From Deltaproteobacteria bacterium (GTDB lineage: Bacteria; Desulfobacterota; DSM-4660; Desulfatiglandales; B25-G16), in the NCBI GenBank assembly GCA_003646875.1, contig QMLT01000059.1, positions 1 through 8,329 on the forward strand: a stretch of 8,329 bases of DNA. Reading direction: 5' to 3'. How positions within the stretch are numbered: the stretch's first letter is position 1; each line of letters begins with the position of its first letter. The notes below the pieces were generated by a model. That model was not told the origin of the DNA. It did no database searches and saw only the letters and a list, made by a program, of their open reading frames with translations. A program made the translations under genes and the position numbers. This document shows, one piece after another, positions 1 to 5,605 of the stretch.

Positions 1-21
1 GCTTAAAAATGCTGCATTTAA

Positions 22-214
22 GGAGCATGGGTATGTCTTTTTTTGTCTCATGCCCTATAAGTAATGCACAGGCCGACCCCCATAAATCGGGACACCAACC
101 GACAAGTCACATAATAGTAAAATCCACGTTGCACGTGTGTCCCGATTTATGGGGGCACGCTGATGCCCCCTATTTATTAAGGGCATGCAGCAAAAAAAGA
201 CATACCCTTGCTCC
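22..214. repeat. Long imperfect inverted repeat (MITE-like or head-to-head repeat pair)
   Basis: The outer arms 22-56 and 180-214 are reverse complements at 31 of 35 positions; mismatches are at 28 and 46-48, and each arm contains a run of seven T or A. The inner arms 77-95 and 137-155 are a perfect 19-bp inverted repeat (CCCCCATAAATCGGGACAC and its complement). The segments between outer and inner arms (57-76 and 156-179) have diverged, and a central 41 bp (96-136) is unpaired. Such symmetry is typical of a non-autonomous miniature transposable element or two head-to-head copies of a dispersed repeat. No target-site duplication and no transposase are visible, so its mobile origin is an inference. 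Confidence 0.75.
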
Positions 215-279
215 CTGGCTTTATGTAGGCCTTGTTGTGCCGTATTGCCTGACAGATACCCCAACTTATTGAGAAGTTA

Positions 280-302
280 CCCTCTCCCCTGGCGGGAGAG
301 GG
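280..302. repeat. GC-rich palindromic hairpin, dispersed-repeat type
   Basis: CCCTCTCCC (280-288) and GGGAGAGGG (294-302) form a perfect 9-bp stem around a 5-nt loop. A further GGGAGAGGGG at about 306-315 could compete for the left arm. Pyrimidine/purine hairpins of this style are common as dispersed intergenic repeats in many bacterial genomes. It could also end transcription from upstream, but no T run follows, so I do not call a terminator. Confidence 0.5.
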
Positions 303-463
303 ACAGGGAGAGGGGACTTCCGCTATTTATTGAGCTATTACGATTTTTTCGACATTTTTGATATGGGTTTTGTAAGGCAGAGATCATTTATTGAGCTCAC
401 TTCTTTGCTAATACGCTTTTATGGGCGCTTTTTATTTCTTATCAGATACTTTCAAAAAATGGG

Positions 464-492
464 TTGACAATCTTTATCGACAGGGATAGAAA
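464..492 (+). promoter_or_regulatory. Candidate sigma-70 promoter of the rpsF operon
   Basis: A perfect -35 box TTGACA (464-469) is followed, after a 17-bp spacer, by TAGAAA (487-492), which matches the -10 consensus at four of six positions but lacks the final T. Transcription would start near 499, leaving a leader of about 40 nt before the rpsF start at 541. Its position directly ahead of the first ribosomal gene supports the call; the weak -10 box is the main doubt. Confidence 0.5.
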
Positions 493-518
493 AGAATACA
501 AATTTCAACATATAAATA

Positions 519-539
519 GAAAAGGAAGGTATCCTATTC
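519..539 (+). promoter_or_regulatory. Hairpin covering the rpsF ribosome-binding site
   Basis: GAA-A-AGGA (519-526) can pair with TCCT-A-TTC (532-539) as 4 bp plus 3 bp around one A-A mismatch, with loop AGGTA. The Shine-Dalgarno stretch AGGAAGG (523-529) lies in the left arm and loop, and the start codon follows at 541, so the fold would hide the ribosome-binding site. S6:S18 is known to bind the rpsF leader in several bacteria, but the CCG element expected for that motif is not visible here. A regulatory role is an inference. Confidence 0.3.
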
Positions 540-540
540 A

Positions 541-915
541 ATGAATCACTACGAAACAATTTATATTGTAAACCCTACTTTGGACGATGACGCTTTAAAA
601 GAGGCAATTGAAAAATTTTCGGATCTCATCAAAAAGCTAAAAGGCTTTATTGTAAAGGTTAATGAGTGGGGAAAAAGAAAATTAGCCTACGAGCTTAAGC
701 AATTTGATAAAGGCTACTATGTAGTATTAGATTTTTGCGCTCTTCCTAAAATGGTAAGAGAATTAGAGAGGAATCTGAAATTAGATGAACGAATCTTAAA
801 ATATATTACCGTAAAGATTGATGAAAATATTGATCCGAAGGATTTAGTAAGTAAGGAGAAGGAAACAGAAGATACAATGGAAAAAAGCCACAATGAGCAT
901 GTTGAGGAAAAATAA
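541..915 (+). CDS. rpsF: 30S ribosomal protein S6
   Basis: S6 sits on the platform of the small ribosomal subunit, where it binds 16S rRNA as a pair with S18. The 124-aa product starts with the family's N-terminal strand (MNHYETIYIVNP) and continues with the typical WGKRKLAYELK segment (residues 43-53), the YYVVLDF strand and the LERNLKLDERILKY helix. After about residue 95 comes a highly charged, mostly acidic tail ending HVEEK, as in many S6 proteins; length is within the family range. The start is preceded by AAGGAAGG at a suitable distance. The TAA stop shares its last A with the rpsR ATG (TAATG), so the two partners are probably translationally coupled. No ssb or priB gene lies between rpsF and rpsR, unlike Firmicutes and Gammaproteobacteria respectively. 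Confidence 0.97.
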   Translation: MNHYETIYIVNPTLDDDALKEAIEKFSDLIKKLKGFIVKVNEWGKRKLAYELKQFDKGYYVVLDFCALPKMVRELERNLKLDERILKYITVKIDENIDPKDLVSKEKETEDTMEKSHNEHVEEK

Positions 916-1196
916 TGGCCTATAATGATACCTTCAATCATGAAAGAAAAAGAGTTTTTGTTAAGCATAAGATCTGTCGCTTTTGTGCTGATTCAAGCCT
1001 GAAGATCGACTACAAAGATTCAAAGACTCTTGCAGCTTTTACTACCGAAAGAGGTAAGATCATACCTCGAAGAATTTCTGGCAACTGCGCTAAGCATCAA
1101 AGAATACTCGCCTTAGCTATAAAAAGAGCGAGAAATATTGCCCTGTTACCTTTTACTACGGCAAAAATAAAGACGAAGCAATCCAGGGAACTGTAA
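915..1196 (+). CDS. rpsR: 30S ribosomal protein S18, zinc-binding (C+) form
   Basis: S18 is the partner of S6 on the 30S platform. The 93-aa protein has the conserved core: CRFC (residues 21-24), the IDYKD segment, TERGKIIPRRISGNCAKHQR (44-63) and the C-terminal helix AIKRARNIALLPF. Cys21, Cys24, Cys58 and His61 form the metal-binding set of the zinc-containing version of this protein; many bacteria have a version without these residues. GAGGA inside the end of rpsF serves as the ribosome-binding site about 6 nt before the ATG, and the start overlaps the rpsF stop by one base. A 102-bp gap follows before rplI. Many Desulfobacterota carry a DUF2232 membrane-protein gene in that gap; here there is none. 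Confidence 0.97.
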   Translation: MAYNDTFNHERKRVFVKHKICRFCADSSLKIDYKDSKTLAAFTTERGKIIPRRISGNCAKHQRILALAIKRARNIALLPFTTAKIKTKQSREL

Positions 1197-1298
1197 GATT
1201 TAGCTCCCCAAGCCCTTTTTATTCTTTATTCACCTTTCTTTACGGAAATTGTAGTTCCTTACCTTTATATTTACAAAAAAATTAGAACAGGAAAAGGC

Positions 1299-1754
1299 AT
1301 GAAAATTATTTTATTACAAGATCTTGAATCTCTTGGTTTTGAAGGCGATATCGTAGATGTCGCCAGGGGGTATGCAAGAAATTATCTCATTCCAAAAGGT
1401 GCAGCCATTGAGGCCAGTAATGCGAATTTAAAGGCTCTGGAGATGAGAAAAGCTAAAATAGCGGCTCGACATATGAAGGATAAGGAGGAATCAGAAAGAG
1501 CCGCGGAAAAGATCTCTCAGATGACCGTAACGATGATACGTAAGGCTGGTGAAGAGGGCAAACTTTACGGTTCTGTCACAAGCAGAGATATTGCTCAAGA
1601 GCTCGAAAGGGAAGGTATTATTGTAGATAGAAAAAAAATTATTACGGATGAGGCAATTAGAACTCTTGGGGAGTTTGAAGTCGCTATTAAACTCCACCCG
1701 GAGGTTATGGCTAAATTAAAAGTCATTGTTGAGAAAGAGGAAGAAAAGGCGTAA
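1299..1754 (+). CDS. rplI: 50S ribosomal protein L9
   Basis: L9 binds 23S rRNA near the L1 stalk and affects translational fidelity and reading-frame maintenance. The 151-aa product fits the L9 family along its whole length. The N-terminal domain carries the signature G13-x2-G16-x4-V21-x2-GY-x2-NYL-x3-G34-x-A36-x3-S40 (VARGYARNYLIPKG is its core). A long charged connecting helix rich in Lys and Glu follows (about residues 42-75), then the C-terminal rRNA-binding domain with GKLYGSVTSRDIA and the closing segment GEFEVAIKLHPEV. AGGAAAAGG just upstream of the ATG is a good ribosome-binding site. The dnaB ATG begins 4 bp after the stop, so the two genes are probably co-transcribed. Confidence 0.97.
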   Translation: MKIILLQDLESLGFEGDIVDVARGYARNYLIPKGAAIEASNANLKALEMRKAKIAARHMKDKEESERAAEKISQMTVTMIRKAGEEGKLYGSVTSRDIAQELEREGIIVDRKKIITDEAIRTLGEFEVAIKLHPEVMAKLKVIVEKEEEKA

Positions 1755-1758
1755 TCTG

Positions 1759-3129
1759 ATGGCTATGCCTAAAAAGAAAGAAGATACAGTTTATTCTCCC
1801 TATAAGGTCCCCCCACATAATCTGGAGGCTGAACAGGCTATAGTGGGAGGGATATTAATCAACAATGATGCGCTTAATCAGGTTGTGGATATACTCTCCG
1901 GCGAAGATTTTTATAAAGAGGCCCACGCACTCATATATGAGGGAATGCTTACCTTGTATAATAGGGATGATCCGGTAGATATAATAACCCTTTCCCAGGT
2001 GTTAAAGGAAAAGGCTGCCCTGGATAAGGTAGGCGGGACAGAGTATTTAGCCTCTCTGGCAGAGGCAACAGCAACTTCTGCTGGAATAATGTATCATGCT
2101 GAAATTGTGAAAGATTTATCTACACGAAGAAATCTAATTCGACAATGTTCTTATATATCTGAAGTGTGTTTTCAGCCTGGCAATGATACCGAAGACATTC
2201 TTGATTCAGCCGAACAGTATATATTTGAGATAGGTGAAAGGAATATAGATCAAAACTTTTTACAGCTCGATGAAGTTGTCAAGAACAGCTTTAAGAAAAT
2301 AGAAACCACTACCGGCAGTAATATAACAGGCATTTCAACCGGATTCACCGATTTTGATAATCTCACCTCTGGTCTTCAACCCTCTGATTTTATCATTATT
2401 GCTGGGAGGCCAAGCATGGGTAAAACAGCATTGGCATTAAATATTGCGCTTAACGCTGCGCTTATAGATAAAATAGGTGTGGCAATATTCTCACTTGAGA
2501 TGTCAAGCCTCCAGCTCGGCATCAGGCTATTGGGCTGTGATGCTATGATAGATGCATGGAAATTAAGGAATGGTGCTCTGCAGGATGATGAATATCTTCG
2601 TTTGACAGACTCGGCTAATAGACTTTCAGAGTTACCTATCTATATTGATGATTCGTCTGCTTTGTCTTCCCTGGAGATAAAGGCAAAGGCCAGACGGTTA
2701 AAAAAAAAGGACAATATATCGTTAGTTATTATTGATTACCTCCAATTAATGCAGAGCAAAAAGGCCGCTGAATCAAGACAGTTGGAGATTTCTGATATAT
2801 CAAGATCATTGAAGGCTCTTGCAAAGGATTTAGATATCCCTGTCCTGGCAGTTTCGCAGTTGAACAGGAAGGTTGAGGACAGGCCCAATAAGAGACCGAT
2901 GTTAGCTGATTTGAGGGAGTCAGGCGCTATAGAGCAGGATGCGGATCTGATCTTGTTTATTTATCGAGAAGAATTATATAACCGGACAGAGGAAAACAGA
3001 GGGAAGGCAGAACTTATTGTTGCCAAACATAGAAATGGCCCTACTGGCCTGGTTAATTTAACATTTAGGGAAAAATATACAAAATTCCAAAATTACTATA
3101 AAGATGATGTAGATGTAGTAGAAGGGTGA
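1759..3129 (+). CDS. dnaB: Replicative DNA helicase DnaB
   Basis: DnaB is the hexameric ring helicase that unwinds DNA ahead of the replication fork, moving 5' to 3' and recruiting primase. The 456-aa product has an N-terminal collar domain (about 16-118, opening PPHNLEAEQAIVGGIL), a linker helix region and a RecA-like motor. Walker A is GRPSMGKT (216-223), catalytic Glu is in SLEMS (E247), Walker B is VIIDYLQL with D326, the sensor motif is VSQLNR, and the K-x-R pair of the arginine-finger region is in AKHRNGPTG (K423, R425). No intein interrupts the Walker A or B hotspots. I chose ATG 1759, 4 bp after the rplI stop. A TTG at 1726 would add 11 basic residues inside rplI, and ATG 1765 is also possible. 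Co-occurrence with rplI is common across bacteria. Confidence 0.97.
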   Translation: MAMPKKKEDTVYSPYKVPPHNLEAEQAIVGGILINNDALNQVVDILSGEDFYKEAHALIYEGMLTLYNRDDPVDIITLSQVLKEKAALDKVGGTEYLASLAEATATSAGIMYHAEIVKDLSTRRNLIRQCSYISEVCFQPGNDTEDILDSAEQYIFEIGERNIDQNFLQLDEVVKNSFKKIETTTGSNITGISTGFTDFDNLTSGLQPSDFIIIAGRPSMGKTALALNIALNAALIDKIGVAIFSLEMSSLQLGIRLLGCDAMIDAWKLRNGALQDDEYLRLTDSANRLSELPIYIDDSSALSSLEIKAKARRLKKKDNISLVIIDYLQLMQSKKAAESRQLEISDISRSLKALAKDLDIPVLAVSQLNRKVEDRPNKRPMLADLRESGAIEQDADLILFIYREELYNRTEENRGKAELIVAKHRNGPTGLVNLTFREKYTKFQNYYKDDVDVVEG

Positions 3130-3164
3130 GAAAGAAAATACATCCATCTACCCTACCAACACTG

Positions 3165-3192
3165 AGAAAAGCGATTGAAGATAGTCTTTTCT
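3165..3192. terminator. Weak inverted repeat between convergent dnaB and apbE
   Basis: AGAAAAG (3165-3171) and CTTTTCT (3186-3192) form a 7-bp AT-rich stem with a 14-nt loop in the 98-bp gap where dnaB (+) and apbE (-) converge. The placement suits a bidirectional terminator, but the stem is weak and no clear T tract follows on either strand. This is only a candidate. Confidence 0.25.
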
Positions 3193-3227
3193 GACATCCA
3201 TGCCCTATCTCACTGATTATGCACCAA

Positions 3228-4310
3228 TCAAGAAAAGTTGTTTTTTAATGACGCAGTCATGCTCTGCCAGGCACTCGATTTGATTTTTTGTTGGTTTCTC
3301 GTAATAATTAAGCTCTGACAGGAAGGAATAGAATTTATTAATCTCATTCCTTGGACTGGGTCAAGGGTAAAGAGTGTGGTTGAAAGTGCATCAGCTTCTA
3401 TTGCTGTAGGGGCCTGAACAGAGACGCTCGCATTAATAACAGGGGATAACCCCGTTTTGGGGTTGATAATGTGATGAAAGATTTTTTCCCTGTCAAAGAA
3501 TACCTCATAATTGCCAGAGGTGGCTATAGACCTGTTTGTGATAGCGACTATGTCAGGATAATTTTTTTTCTTTAGCGGGTCTTCGATGGCTATTTTCCAT
3601 GGCCTGTTATTGCCTTTGTCACCTATTGTTCTAATATCTCCCCCTGCGTTTATAAGCGCATGTTTTATACCCTGTTTGATTAGTGTCTCAATTGCCTTAT
3701 CCACAATAAAGCCTTTCGCAATACCATCCAGAGTAATTCCCATGCCATCCTTTTTAAAGGATATATCATTTCCATGTAAAGAAATCAGTTCGGCATTAAC
3801 AAGTTCCAAGAGCTCAGCAATCTTTTCCTTGATTCGGGTAACTTTTTTTTGGTCTTTAAAAGATTGAGCCAATAGATCTAAGACTGGTTTCACAGTAATA
3901 TCAAAAAAGCCATTACTGATTTGGTGATACTGCAAGGATTTTTTAATAACAAAGGAAAGCTCAGGAGGGACTTTATTGCAAAATCCGTCACGGTTCAGCA
4001 GTGATACAGGGCTATCAGAATCAAACCGGCTCATTATCTTTGTAAGTCTTTCTATCTCTTCAAAGGCTAAGGCGATAGATTCCTCTGCGTGGTCTTTGGA
4101 GGGATTGAAAGTGGTTATGGACACTATTGTGCCCATGCCTGTCATGGATCTTGCGACCTTGTATAGATTTTTATCAAACTTTACCGCCTCGGCAGAACGT
4201 AACCCTGCAGGGAATGTAGCCAGCCCCAGCCCAAGCATACCAGAAATTTTCAGAAAATCTCTCCTTTTCATACATCCGCGCTCTATAAATTTATAGGATT
4301 CTCTATGCAT
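3228..4310 (-). CDS. apbE: FAD:protein FMN transferase ApbE with twin-arginine signal
   Basis: ApbE moves FMN from FAD onto a Thr/Ser of extracytoplasmic flavoproteins such as Nqr/Rnf subunits, using Mg2+. The N terminus has a Tat motif KRRDFLK (15-21), a hydrophobic stretch (about 22-37) and an A-x-A cleavage site (40-42); no lipobox Cys is present, so the mature form should be soluble in the periplasm. Family motifs run in order: MGTIVSI (59-65), FDITVKP (136-142), TLDGIAKG (193-200), INAGGDIR (220-227), TSGNYE (264-269), HHIINPKTG (279-287) and EADALSTT (305-312), the last contributing to metal binding. The start at 4310 has an excellent GGAGGA ribosome-binding site. The internal ATG at 4271, nearer the Tat motif, has none. 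Total length of 360 aa is normal for the family. No flavinylation target is in the window, but ribF, which makes its FAD substrate, lies about 1.3 kb upstream on the same strand. Confidence 0.93.
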   Translation of the reverse strand: MHRESYKFIERGCMKRRDFLKISGMLGLGLATFPAGLRSAEAVKFDKNLYKVARSMTGMGTIVSITTFNPSKDHAEESIALAFEEIERLTKIMSRFDSDSPVSLLNRDGFCNKVPPELSFVIKKSLQYHQISNGFFDITVKPVLDLLAQSFKDQKKVTRIKEKIAELLELVNAELISLHGNDISFKKDGMGITLDGIAKGFIVDKAIETLIKQGIKHALINAGGDIRTIGDKGNNRPWKIAIEDPLKKKNYPDIVAITNRSIATSGNYEVFFDREKIFHHIINPKTGLSPVINASVSVQAPTAIEADALSTTLFTLDPVQGMRLINSIPSCQSLIITRNQQKIKSSAWQSMTASLKNNFS

Positions 4311-4315
4311 TTTGT

Positions 4316-4321
4316 TCCTCC
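4316..4321 (-). promoter_or_regulatory. Ribosome-binding site that fixes the apbE start
   Basis: On the - strand GGAGGA is followed by ACAAA and then ATG (4310). This near-perfect Shine-Dalgarno site with 5-nt spacing favours the 360-aa form over the start at 4271, which is preceded only by GAGCGCGGATGT. The extra 13 residues give a longer Tat n-region, which such signals tolerate. Confidence 0.75.
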
Positions 4322-4348
4322 AGGATAAATTTTGTTACCTATCGATGT

Positions 4349-4378
4349 TTTATATGAATAATATTACATTGCTCGTAA
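4349..4378 (-). promoter_or_regulatory. Possible apbE promoter
   Basis: On the - strand TTACGA (4378-4373) and TATAAA (4354-4349) are separated by 18 bp and lie about 40 bp ahead of the apbE start. The -10 box matches consensus at five of six positions, the -35 box at only three. Its -35 end overlaps the base of the hairpin at 4376-4438. Confidence 0.25.
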
Positions 4379-4438
4379 GGGTTCACCGTTGGCCGTTCTC
4401 CGTTCACGGATAAGCCAACAGTGGCAATGAACCGCTTA
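4376..4438. repeat. Three-tier imperfect hairpin upstream of apbE
   Basis: Three nested stems share one axis. TAAGGGTTCA (4376-4385) pairs with TGAACC-g-CTTA (4428-4438, one bulged G). GTTGGC (4388-4393) pairs with GCCAAC (4414-4419). TCCG (4399-4402) pairs with CGGA (4407-4410) around a TTCA tetraloop. The pentamer CCGTT occurs three times in the left half. This resembles a dispersed REP-like element or a structured leader. A copy count in the genome would separate these. Confidence 0.6.
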
Positions 4439-4504
4439 AATAGACATATCCATTACCAGACTGAGCAGTGGGTTGCTCCATAGGAATTGTTCCCCTTTCG
4501 GACA

Positions 4505-4522
4505 ATCCCGATATATCGGGAT
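4505..4522. repeat. 18-bp perfect palindrome ATCCCGATATATCGGGAT
   Basis: The 18 bases are fully self-complementary about 4513/4514. It could be an operator-like site, the core of a dispersed repeat, or a recombination half-site. It shares ATCGGGA with the perfect inverted repeat at 77-95 and 137-155, which hints at a related repeat family but is short enough to be chance. It lies about 195 bp upstream of apbE, too far for a simple operator. Confidence 0.6.
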
Positions 4523-4594
4523 GAAACGTGAACAGTTACCATTTTTTTTAAATTTAAGATCCGAGATATCCTATATCATTTGAATAAATAGATT

Positions 4595-4612
4595 ACAAGA
4601 GCTTTTTCTTGT
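4595..4612 (-). terminator. Weak terminator-like hairpin after the flippase-like gene
   Basis: ACAAGA (4595-4600) and TCTTGT (4607-4612) form a 6-bp stem around a 6-nt loop, 7 bp past the stop of the membrane-protein gene. On the - strand, T-rich but broken sequence follows (AATCTATTTATTC). The stem is AT-rich, so termination would be inefficient. Confidence 0.35.
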
Positions 4613-4618
4613 TAATTT

Positions 4619-5605
4619 TTATTCATTGTTAAGGTTACGTAATGAGATATGGTGAAGCAACAATAGTAGTAAACCTAAAGTAACAATAGGAATAAATCCT
4701 GCAGCATGGAGAAGAATGGCAATTGATAATGCCTTTTCCTTGCTGGAACCATAAAAAATTAATCCATATTGACATGCCAGGTGAAATGTGCCGATATATC
4801 CAGGCGCCGATGGTAATGTGACACTAAGACATAGTAATATCAGAATAAAAAAGGGGGCCAAAAAAGGCAATGACAAACCCATTGAAAAACAAAGGATATA
4901 TACTTGAAATGCGCTAAGACACCAGAGTGTGAGAGAGTAAAATATTACTGCCAAAAGTTGAGACGGGCCTTTAACAAGGACAAGACCATTGCTGAAACCT
5001 TTCAGCATATCAACAATCCTGTTTCTTATTTTATGTGGTAAAAAGAAAAGAAAACGTCCAAAGATATTGAGAAAGATTTGGGTCTTCTTTTTCAGCCCAA
5101 TAAGCAGAAAGATTGAAGCGATAAAAAGAACTAACAGAAAAAATCCTCCTGTTTTTAGGCCCTTTGATATTGATTCCCATTCAGAGGGGAAATCATTAAA
5201 AAGGATAACAAACAATACCATTAGAAGAATGGTAAAGACATCAAAGAGCCTTTCAATAATAATGGTTGCTAAGGAGGAACTTTTACTTATATTTTCCATG
5301 CTCCCGATGTAGTTTGCCCTTATCAATTCGCCCAATCGCGCGGGAAGAACACAGTTTGCGGCAAAACCTATAACTGTGGATGAAAATAGACTGAATAGAC
5401 CGATTTTTTTTATTGGCTCTAAAAGATGAAACCATCGTAAGGCCCGTATAAAATAGAAAGAAAAAGTTAATAAGACAATTGGGATAAAAAAAAGGATATT
5501 AGTTGATTTAATGGATAAATATAAGAGGCTTAAATCCACATTATGGAAGGCGATATATAGAAATGCGACACTAATTAAAAGACCCAGCCAGAATTTCCAT
5601 TTCAT
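4619..5605 (-). CDS. Flippase-like integral membrane protein, UPF0104 / LPG_synthase_TM family
   Basis: The 328-aa product is an inner-membrane protein with about eight hydrophobic segments (roughly 5-22, 37-55, 70-90, 113-137, 152-171, 216-243, 248-266 and 290-318). Family motifs are clear: NCVLPARLGEL (84-94) with the loop Arg and Glu, IERLFD (117-122) and LPSAPGYIGTF (264-274). Relatives include YbhN-type proteins and the membrane domain of MprF, which synthesises or flips lysyl-phosphatidylglycerol. The soluble aminoacyl-transfer domain of MprF is absent, so this protein probably handles a lipid or glycolipid whose identity the sequence does not reveal. Its ATG overlaps the ribF stop (ATGA) and lacks a clear ribosome-binding site of its own, pointing to translational coupling with ribF. 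No metabolic reason for that coupling is obvious. Confidence 0.85.
   Translation of the reverse strand: MKWKFWLGLLISVAFLYIAFHNVDLSLLYLSIKSTNILFFIPIVLLTFSFYFIRALRWFHLLEPIKKIGLFSLFSSTVIGFAANCVLPARLGELIRANYIGSMENISKSSSLATIIIERLFDVFTILLMVLFVILFNDFPSEWESISKGLKTGGFFLLVLFIASIFLLIGLKKKTQIFLNIFGRFLFFLPHKIRNRIVDMLKGFSNGLVLVKGPSQLLAVIFYSLTLWCLSAFQVYILCFSMGLSLPFLAPFFILILLCLSVTLPSAPGYIGTFHLACQYGLIFYGSSKEKALSIAILLHAAGFIPIVTLGLLLLLLHHISLRNLNNE

Larger units (their letters stand above)
1..540. other. Gene-free region upstream of rpsF, rich in inverted repeats
   Basis: I see no credible coding region here. The only longer open frame (9-272, + strand) runs straight through a large inverted repeat, has no good ribosome-binding site, and its translation resembles no family I know. 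From left to right the region holds a ~193-bp imperfect palindrome (22-214), a 9-bp-stem GC-rich hairpin (280-302), three copies of TTATTGAG spaced exactly 61 bp apart (266, 327, 388), an AT-rich stretch, and the promoter and leader of rpsF. The gene that lies further left is outside the window. Confidence 0.7.
4311..4618. other. 308-bp intergenic region between apbE and the membrane-protein gene
   Basis: I see no gene here. On the - strand, 3' of the flippase-like gene, it holds a weak terminator-like hairpin (4595-4612), a run of eight T (+ strand, about 4542-4549), an 18-bp perfect palindrome (4505-4522), a multi-tier hairpin (4376-4438) and a possible apbE promoter with a strong ribosome-binding site. 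GTTCACG (4402-4408) recurs inverted as CGTGAAC (4527-4533), so the two palindromic structures may belong to one composite dispersed repeat. The gap suggests that apbE is transcribed separately from the folP-coaX-ribF group. Confidence 0.6.

Noticed and set aside
9..272. Open frame of 87 codons on the + strand (and a 69-codon frame opposite)
   Set aside because: It runs through both arms of the large inverted repeat, has no proper ribosome-binding site, and the translation shows no recognisable domain. An open frame of this size is expected by chance.
1726..1758. TTG start giving an 11-residue longer DnaB
   Set aside because: It would overlap the end of rplI with a run of basic residues not typical of DnaB. 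The ATG at 1759 follows the rplI stop directly and gives a normal N terminus.
2401..2760. Intein in DnaB
   Set aside because: Walker A and Walker B regions are frequent intein sites, but here both are continuous and the protein has normal length.
3586..3867. Open frames antisense to apbE, the membrane-protein gene, coaX and folP
   Set aside because: They lie opposite clear family members, show no domain and have composition typical of antisense frames.
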